Of a stretch of 64,000 nt of DNA, positions 58,597-64,000 are shown in pieces; position 1 is the first letter of the stretch; the number at the start of each line of letters is the position of its first letter. A program made the translations under genes and the position numbers. The stretch covers positions 1-64,000 of the forward strand of contig JBEHYT010000022.1 of NCBI GenBank assembly GCA_048498035.1. The letters are read 5' to 3'. Source of the DNA: CADEDV01 sp048498035 (GTDB lineage: Bacteria; Bacteroidota; Bacteroidia; Chitinophagales; Chitinophagaceae). The notes under the pieces are model-generated. The model searched no databases. It was not told where the DNA came from and saw nothing but the letters and a program-made list of their open reading frames with translations.

Positions 58597-59397
58597 ATGT
58601 CCGTTCATTTCGATATCCAGGATGTGATCATTGCAGGCGCTGGTCCCGGTGATCCGGATTTGATCACTGTAAAATTGCAAAAAGCGCTTGCCAGTGCAAA
58701 CGTTATTATTGCTGACCGATTGGTAAACCCGTTGATCCTGTCTGACAATGCCAATCCCAACGCGCAAATTATACTTGCGGGGAAGCAGGGTTACAACGAC
58801 AATTCCTTTAACCAGGAAGAAGTGACCGCATTGCTGGTGTCGAACGCATTGGCAGGTCATAAAGTGGTGCGGCTAAAAGGCGGCGATGTTGCCTTTTTCA
58901 GTAATGTTTTGGATGAAATAATGGCGTTGAAAGCTGCCGGAATCGGTTTTGAGATCATTCCCGGCATTACGGCCGCATCCGGCGCTTCTGCATATACCGG
59001 TATACCTCTCACAGCCCGTGGTTTTTCACAGGGCGTGCAGTTCATCACCTTTAACCCCAATAGTTTTTACAGTCCCGGCCGCTGGAAGGAGTTGGCGCAG
59101 AGCAATGATACGCTGGTATTTTATATGTCTACAAAAAATATCGCCGATGTAGCGGAACTATTGCTGCGCTATAGCAAGAAACCCGCAACACCACTGGCGG
59201 TGGTTGAACAGGCAACTACTGAAGCGCAACAAGTGCATCTTTCAACATTGCAAGATTGTCGCTCTGATTTCGCGGGAATCGTGTTCAGTTCTCCTTCTCT
59301 CATCATCGTGGGTGATGTGGTTCAACTTTACCAGGAATTCAACTGGTTTCGCCCGCAGGGCAGTGCATCTGTATTTCCGCAATTATTAATGCGATAG
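58597..59397 (+). CDS. cobA: Uroporphyrinogen-III C-methyltransferase (SUMT)
   Basis: SUMT adds two methyl groups to uroporphyrinogen III to form precorrin-2, the branch point to siroheme. The 266-residue protein has VIIAGAGPGDPDLITVKLQKAL, VVRLKGGDVAFFSN, IIPGITAASGASAYTGIPLTAR and MSTKNIADVAELLLR. It lacks the N-terminal dehydrogenase/ferrochelatase domain of CysG, so another protein must complete siroheme. Its position directly before the sulfite reductase genes shows the purpose is siroheme supply. Confidence 0.94.
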   Translation: MSVHFDIQDVIIAGAGPGDPDLITVKLQKALASANVIIADRLVNPLILSDNANPNAQIILAGKQGYNDNSFNQEEVTALLVSNALAGHKVVRLKGGDVAFFSNVLDEIMALKAAGIGFEIIPGITAASGASAYTGIPLTARGFSQGVQFITFNPNSFYSPGRWKELAQSNDTLVFYMSTKNIADVAELLLRYSKKPATPLAVVEQATTEAQQVHLSTLQDCRSDFAGIVFSSPSLIIVGDVVQLYQEFNWFRPQGSASVFPQLLMR

Positions 59398-59399
59398 TT

Positions 59400-61100
59400 A
59401 TGCTGACCAAAGAAAGGTTTAAACAACTGCAGGAGCTGATTGATATTTCCAGCAAGGAAGAATTGATTTGGATAAATGGCTACCTCGCCGGTTTGGTAGG
59501 TAGTGATCCTGTATCGGGCAGCGTGGTGCCTGAAAAACAGCAAGCGCCGGTTAAAAAAATTAGCCTGGCATACGGCACCGAAACGGGAAATTCAAAGCGT
59601 CTCGCTACACAGCTTGCAGGTATTGCTAAAAAGAAAGGCGTGCACATGAAGTTGGTTGGACTTGACCAATACCGCCTGGCCGATCTTTCCAAAGAGGAAT
59701 TTTTTTTCATCGTCATCAGTACCCAGGGTGAGGGTGAACCGCCAGCACCGGCCCGCGGGTTTTATGACCACCTGTTTACCGATGGCCTGTTATTGCCTAA
59801 TTTGAAATTTGCCGTGCTTGCCCTTGGAGATAGCTCTTACCCGCAGTTCTGCAAAACAGGTGACGACGTGGATACGCAACTGAAATTGGCAGGCGCTAAA
59901 GCGCTGCTGGCGCTACGGAAATGCGATGTAGACTATGAGGCAGATGCTGAAGAATGGCTGGCTGCTGTGCTGGAGCAGGTTCAGCAATCAGCTGCTCCGC
60001 CGACACCGACTGCTGCGCAGGTGAAGAAAGCTGTGGGTAAAAAATTCTACGAGGGGACAGTGTTGGCGAATGTGAACCTGAACGATCGCGGCTCTGTGAA
60101 AAATACCTACCACATTGAAATTGCCACCGAAGAGCCTGTGGACTATGAGCCAGGTGATACCATCGGGATCATTCCACAAAACCGAGAAGATGTGGTTAGC
60201 CGTATTTTTCAGCTTACAGGAATTGATCCAGACCTGGAGCTAACAACGGCAAAGTCGAGCGGGACTGTTAGGGAACTGTTGCTGAGGCATTTGAATATTT
60301 GCTTCCTGCTCTCATCAACAGTAAAAAAATATGCCTCAATTACAGGCCAGGAGATCCCGGATATCCGCATGGACCTGGTAGACCTGCTTCGTATTTACCC
60401 GGTAAAAGACACGGAACAGTTTATCGAAATAATAAAAACATTATTACCCATCGCGCCGCGCCTGTATTCAATTGCTTCGTCGCCTGCGGCACATGGCATC
60501 AACGAAGTGCATATTACGGTTGCACGTGACCGTTTCCTGGCGCAGGATGAGCAGCGTTATGGGCTTTGCAGCGAGTTCCTGGGTGATTATCCTGTTGGCG
60601 CAAACCTCCGGTTTTATGTGCATAAGAATAAGCACTTCCGGCTACCGGCTGCGGAGAAAGACGTGATTATGATTGGTCCCGGAACAGGCGTTGCGCCGTT
60701 TCGTTCCTTTCTTGCAGAGCGGGATGCAACCGGCGCACCCGGTCGGAACTGGTTTTTCTTCGGAAACCAGCATTTCACCACCGATTTTCTTTACCAACTG
60801 GAAATACAAAATTTTGTACAAACCGGTGTTCTTAATCGTATTGACCTTGCATTTTCAAGAGACCAGCAGGAAAAGGTATACGTTCAGCACCGTATGCAAC
60901 AACACGCAGCCGATCTTTTTTCATGGATTGACGGCGGCGCCTCTGTTTTTGTAAGCGGTACAAAAGATCCCATGAGTAAAGACGTTGAACAAACATTGCT
61001 TTCTATTATTGAAAGCCACGGTGGCAGAAATCCCGACGACGCAAAAGCGTACCTGGAGCAATTGAAAAAAGAAGGACGATACGAAAAAGATGTTTACTAA
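59400..61100 (+). CDS. cysJ: Sulfite reductase flavoprotein (CysJ-like diflavin reductase)
   Basis: The electron-transfer partner of the hemoprotein has 566 residues. An N-terminal flavodoxin domain (about 55-195) has the FMN loop AYGTETGNSKRLATQLAG and STQGEGEPPAPA. A linker follows, then an FAD domain (about 220-420) with APRLYSIASSP and FYVHKNKHFRLP. The NADPH domain has VIMIGPGTGVAPFRSFLAER and a C-terminal Tyr (KKEGRYEKDVY) stacked on FAD. Electrons run NADPH to FAD to FMN to CysI. It begins two bases after cobA. Confidence 0.92.
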   Translation: MLTKERFKQLQELIDISSKEELIWINGYLAGLVGSDPVSGSVVPEKQQAPVKKISLAYGTETGNSKRLATQLAGIAKKKGVHMKLVGLDQYRLADLSKEEFFFIVISTQGEGEPPAPARGFYDHLFTDGLLLPNLKFAVLALGDSSYPQFCKTGDDVDTQLKLAGAKALLALRKCDVDYEADAEEWLAAVLEQVQQSAAPPTPTAAQVKKAVGKKFYEGTVLANVNLNDRGSVKNTYHIEIATEEPVDYEPGDTIGIIPQNREDVVSRIFQLTGIDPDLELTTAKSSGTVRELLLRHLNICFLLSSTVKKYASITGQEIPDIRMDLVDLLRIYPVKDTEQFIEIIKTLLPIAPRLYSIASSPAAHGINEVHITVARDRFLAQDEQRYGLCSEFLGDYPVGANLRFYVHKNKHFRLPAAEKDVIMIGPGTGVAPFRSFLAERDATGAPGRNWFFFGNQHFTTDFLYQLEIQNFVQTGVLNRIDLAFSRDQQEKVYVQHRMQQHAADLFSWIDGGASVFVSGTKDPMSKDVEQTLLSIIESHGGRNPDDAKAYLEQLKKEGRYEKDVY

Positions 61101-61114
61101 GACAAAAGATAAAC

Positions 61115-62794
61115 ATGGATAAGAAGAACAATCAATCACCTGTAGAGCGGATCAAACTGGCCAGCGATGGGCTGCGCGGTACCTTAAAGGAAAGTCTTGA
61201 CAATCCACTTACCGGTGCATTGTATGAAGATGATCAGTCGCTGATCAAATTTCATGGCATGTACCAGCAGGATGATCGTGACCGGCGGGAAGAGCGAAGC
61301 CAGAAGAAACTGGAATGGCTTTATTCATTCATGATCCGGCTTAGGCTGCCCGGCGGGTTTTTATCGGCCAGCCAGTGGGTTGGCTTGCATGATATTGCCG
61401 GCGAATTTTCTACGGGAGTGATAAAGATCACTACGCGCCAAACAGTGCAGTTGCATGGTATTCTTAAATCCAAAATACGTCCAACAATCCAATCGTTTGA
61501 TACATTAAAACTGGATTCTATTGCCGCCTGCGGCGATGTAAACCGTAATGTAACCTGTACGGCTGTGCCGGCGTCACTTCCGGTGCATGAGGAGGTTTTT
61601 GGCTATGCAGATGCCATTAGCAGGATGGCACTTCCGAAAACCAGGGCTTATTATGAGATATGGCTTGACCAGGAAAAGCTTGCTGAAAAAACCGAAGAAG
61701 ATCCTTTATACCAGCAGCAATACCTGCCCAGGAAATTTAAGATTGGGATCGCCATTCCGCCTAACAATGACGTCGATGTTTTCACCAACGACGTTGCATT
61801 AATTGCAGTGGTTCAAGATGGCGTCTTAAAAGGATTTAATATCGCGGCTGGTGGTGGACTTGGTACAACACATGGCAATGATAAAACCTACCCCAGGCTG
61901 GCATCACTCCTGGGGTTTGTACCGGCTGGCGAAAAAACGATGAAAGCCGTATATGAGATCATGACCATTCAACGTGATTTTGGTAACCGGGCTGATCGTA
62001 AACTGGCGCGACTGAAATACACGCTGGATCAAATGGGAGAAGCTGCTTTTAAAGCCGAACTTGAAAGTCGTTGTGGATTTGACCTTGATCCTGTTGTTTC
62101 TTTTGAACTTAATTTCCGGGAGGATCAATACGGGTGGTCGCAGGACTTCCGCGGCAACTGGTTCTTTACCCTTTTCGTTGAAAACGGCCGGGTACTGGAT
62201 AGCGAACATGTTGCAATGAAAACAGCGTTGCTTGAAATTGCGAGAACGGAAAAGGTTGCTTTCCGGTTTACGACAAATCAAAATCTCATTCTTTCCGATA
62301 TTCACCCGGATAATAAGCAGGCAATTGATGAATTGCTTGAACAGTTCAATCTTCATCAACACAACAGGAACGCAAAAGCCCTGCGCAAAAATGCAATGGC
62401 CTGTGTGGCCTTTAATACCTGTCCCCTGGCGCTGGCGGAGGCGCAACGGTATTTGCCCTCGCTGATTGATAAACTGGAGCCGCTGTTGGAAAAACATCAG
62501 TTGACAGACGAAGGAATTATTATGCGGATGACGGGTTGCCCAAATGGTTGTGGCAGGTCAACAGCCGCCGAGATCGGTTTGATTGGAACCGCGTATGGCA
62601 GGTATAACCTGCATATTGCCGGGGACCGGAACGGGCAACGATTGAACCGGAAGTATAAGGACCACGTGGATGAGCAGGCGATACTGCAGGAACTGGATAC
62701 ACTTTTTGCAAAATATAAAACAGAGCGCGCGCCAGGCGAGAACTTTGGTGATTTCTGCGATCGCATATTTCCGGCTACGGCGGTAGGAATTTGA
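61115..62794 (+). CDS. cysI: Sulfite reductase hemoprotein subunit
   Basis: The siroheme-[4Fe-4S] enzyme performs six-electron reduction of sulfite to sulfide. It has 559 residues, two ferredoxin-like half-domains (about 60-130 and 320-390) and siroheme domains with GVIKITTRQTVQLHGIL and AACGDVNRNVTCTA. Cluster Cys lie in ACVAFNTCPLALAEA (C-x5-C) and MRMTGCPNGCGRSTAAE (C-x3-C). It follows cysJ by 14 bases, so sulfite rather than nitrite reduction is the likely role. Confidence 0.93.
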   Translation: MDKKNNQSPVERIKLASDGLRGTLKESLDNPLTGALYEDDQSLIKFHGMYQQDDRDRREERSQKKLEWLYSFMIRLRLPGGFLSASQWVGLHDIAGEFSTGVIKITTRQTVQLHGILKSKIRPTIQSFDTLKLDSIAACGDVNRNVTCTAVPASLPVHEEVFGYADAISRMALPKTRAYYEIWLDQEKLAEKTEEDPLYQQQYLPRKFKIGIAIPPNNDVDVFTNDVALIAVVQDGVLKGFNIAAGGGLGTTHGNDKTYPRLASLLGFVPAGEKTMKAVYEIMTIQRDFGNRADRKLARLKYTLDQMGEAAFKAELESRCGFDLDPVVSFELNFREDQYGWSQDFRGNWFFTLFVENGRVLDSEHVAMKTALLEIARTEKVAFRFTTNQNLILSDIHPDNKQAIDELLEQFNLHQHNRNAKALRKNAMACVAFNTCPLALAEAQRYLPSLIDKLEPLLEKHQLTDEGIIMRMTGCPNGCGRSTAAEIGLIGTAYGRYNLHIAGDRNGQRLNRKYKDHVDEQAILQELDTLFAKYKTERAPGENFGDFCDRIFPATAVGI

Positions 62795-62808
62795 TTAAAA
62801 AGATCGAA

Positions 62809-64000
62809 ATGAGAGATGTTAGAGAATTGATACAGGAGCGTATGGATGGACTGAAGAAAAGCGGTGCATACCGGCATTTCCTGGAAGTAAACAAAAGTGC
62901 GCAGCATTTCCCGGTTTTTCATTTCACAGATCAATCGGGTACGCAGCGGTCTGCTATTAACTGGTGCAGTAACGATTATCTCTGTATGAGTACGCGAGAG
63001 GAAGTTATTGCCAAACTCAGTTTTGTGGCGCATCGCAGTGGCGCTGCCAGCAGCGGTACCCGTAATATATCCGGAACTACGAATCATCACCGGGAGCTGG
63101 AAACAACATTAGCGCAATGGCATCAGCAGGAGACGGCGTTGGTTTTTAATGGCGCCTACCAGGCAAATATGACTACGCTGCAAACAATTGGGCGGCATAT
63201 TCCCGATTTAATCTTTATTTCTGATGAGCGCAATCATGCGTCGCTGATTGAAGGAATGAGGGCGGCGGGAAACAGGAAGGAGATCTTCCGGCATAATGAT
63301 CCCGCGTCGTTAGAAGCTATTCTTCGCGAATTGCCGTCGGATGCTCCACGGATGATCGTATTTGAATCCGTGTACTCCATCAAGGGCACCGTGGCGAAGC
63401 TGGCAGAAATCATCGCCCTGGCAAAAAAATATGATGCGCTTACTTATCTTGATGAAGTACACGCCGTAGGAATGTATGGACCTACCGGTGCGGGCATGCT
63501 GGAACAACTTGGCCTGCAGTCTGAAGTTGATATTGTAAATGGCACACTTTCCAAAGCGATCGGTGTATTTGGGGGTTACATCGCAACATCTGCATTATTT
63601 GCTGATTTCATTCGCAGTTTTGGCCCGGGTTTTATTTTTACAACCTCATTGCCGCCCGCAATTTGTGCTGCAGCAGGAAAGAGTATCGCATTGCTGCAAC
63701 AGGATGAGAAGGGGCGTATTGCATTTCACCAAAACGTGGCCGCACTCCGTACACTGCTGATCAGCAACGGTATTCGTTTTTCAGGCCATTCTTCCCACAT
63801 TACCAGTGTTCATATAGGAGATGCAACACGCTGCGCGGACGTGGCGCGACAACTGCTGGAGCAGCATGGTCTTTATCTTCAGCCTATTAACCATCCAACA
63901 GTTCCACGCGGTGAAGAGTGCCTCCGGATCATTACCACGGCTCGTCACCTGCCCAAACATATTAATCACCTGGTTTATAGTCTTACCAAAGTTTTGAATG
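62809..64000 (+). CDS. hemA: 5-aminolevulinate synthase (partial, runs off window)
   Basis: Open to the last base: 397 codons seen, stop outside. It is a PLP alpha-oxoamine synthase. ALAS-type features are NWCSNDYLCMST, SSGTRNISGTTNHHRELE (ISGTT rather than the ICGTQ of 2-amino-3-ketobutyrate ligase), IFRHNDP, YLDEVHAVGMYGPTGAG (PLP Asp/His), GTLSKAIGVFGGYIA (Schiff-base Lys), IFTTSLPP and QPINHPTVPRGEECLRI. ALAS condenses succinyl-CoA and glycine to 5-aminolevulinate, the first tetrapyrrole precursor. It starts 14 bases after cysI, so it probably feeds siroheme synthesis. Most Bacteroidota instead make ALA from glutamyl-tRNA. Confidence 0.85.
   Translation, partial: MRDVRELIQERMDGLKKSGAYRHFLEVNKSAQHFPVFHFTDQSGTQRSAINWCSNDYLCMSTREEVIAKLSFVAHRSGAASSGTRNISGTTNHHRELETTLAQWHQQETALVFNGAYQANMTTLQTIGRHIPDLIFISDERNHASLIEGMRAAGNRKEIFRHNDPASLEAILRELPSDAPRMIVFESVYSIKGTVAKLAEIIALAKKYDALTYLDEVHAVGMYGPTGAGMLEQLGLQSEVDIVNGTLSKAIGVFGGYIATSALFADFIRSFGPGFIFTTSLPPAICAAAGKSIALLQQDEKGRIAFHQNVAALRTLLISNGIRFSGHSSHITSVHIGDATRCADVARQLLEQHGLYLQPINHPTVPRGEECLRIITTARHLPKHINHLVYSLTKVLN

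Noticed and set aside
58597..59397. CobA considered as a complete CysG-type siroheme synthase.
   Set aside because: At 266 residues it contains only the methyltransferase; no NAD-binding dehydrogenase/ferrochelatase domain is present.
1..64000. Search for phage, plasmid, transposon, toxin-antitoxin, restriction or other defence systems.
   Set aside because: All sizeable genes are accounted for by housekeeping, T9SS, biosynthetic or regulatory families; no integrase, transposase, nuclease-helicase or toxin gene was seen.

Overview
This 64 kb window is chromosomal DNA from a Bacteroidota bacterium, most likely of the Chitinophagaceae or a close family. The evidence is a set of type IX secretion (T9SS) genes (porU, porV, a porP/sprF paralogue), two secreted proteins with T9SS C-terminal sorting domains, the short Bacteroidota-type RpoD, TAnnTTTG promoter boxes with little Shine-Dalgarno sequence, bacillithiol synthase BshA, and arginine synthesis through an N-acyl-ornithine carbamoyltransferase. 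I see no transposase, phage gene, CRISPR array, tRNA or rRNA. The window reads as core genome.

Layout. 1-4.1 kb: the end of the T9SS sortase porU, then porV. 4.2-7.5 kb: ispF, dut, a DUF4292 lipoprotein and an EnvC-like M23 protein. 7.5-12.3 kb: bshA, a 44-bp tandem repeat, an M28 peptidase and a T9SS-exported M1 aminopeptidase. 12.5-22.3 kb: a nine-gene minus-strand arginine operon (GNAT N-acylglutamate synthase candidate, argG, argC, a DUF1343 protein, argD, argF', argB, argE-type deacylase, argH). It is preceded by a promoter and a 41-codon leader ORF ending in an arginine-codon cluster. 22.3-29.3 kb: mixed housekeeping genes (RsmI-like methylase, EI24 protein, MPG glycosylase, DAACS transporter, PorP/SprF, upp, anmK). 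29.4-32.4 kb: a LiaF-like/DUF4288/LytS/LytTR operon. 32.6-37.6 kb: a T9SS cargo protein, ade, a fatty acid desaturase, trmD. 37.7-42.3 kb: a GNAT-nitrilase fusion, an OmpR-type two-component pair, a universal stress protein. 42.4-49.5 kb: S4 protein, M20 dipeptidase, dinB, rimM, rpsP, ffh, rpoD. 49.8-54.8 kb: START-like protein, an unknown protein, LptF/G permease, lipoprotein, CDF transporter, OsmC, Rrf2 regulator. 54.9-64 kb: a sulfate assimilation operon (peroxiredoxin, cysH, cysD, cysN, cobA, cysJ, cysI) ending in a 5-aminolevulinate synthase gene cut by the window edge.

How the genes work together. The arginine operon holds the pathway from glutamate to arginine apart from carbamoyl phosphate supply, and active-site residue 90 of ArgF' points to succinylated rather than acetylated intermediates. 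The sulfur operon covers sulfate activation, APS reduction and sulfite reduction. CobA and the aminolevulinate synthase plausibly supply siroheme for the sulfite reductase. The adjacent cysteine-rich Rrf2 protein and two related operator-like sequences suggest local regulation.

Most interesting points: (1) a probable arginine-sensing leader peptide with nested hairpins in front of the arginine operon, not previously described as far as I know; (2) a DUF1343 (NamZ-type muramidase family) protein without a signal peptide inside that operon; (3) a C4-pathway ALA synthase attached to the sulfur operon; (4) a dispersed intergenic repeat sharing an exact 24-mer between two loci 38 kb apart; (5) perfect operator-like palindromes at the desaturase and peroxiredoxin promoters.
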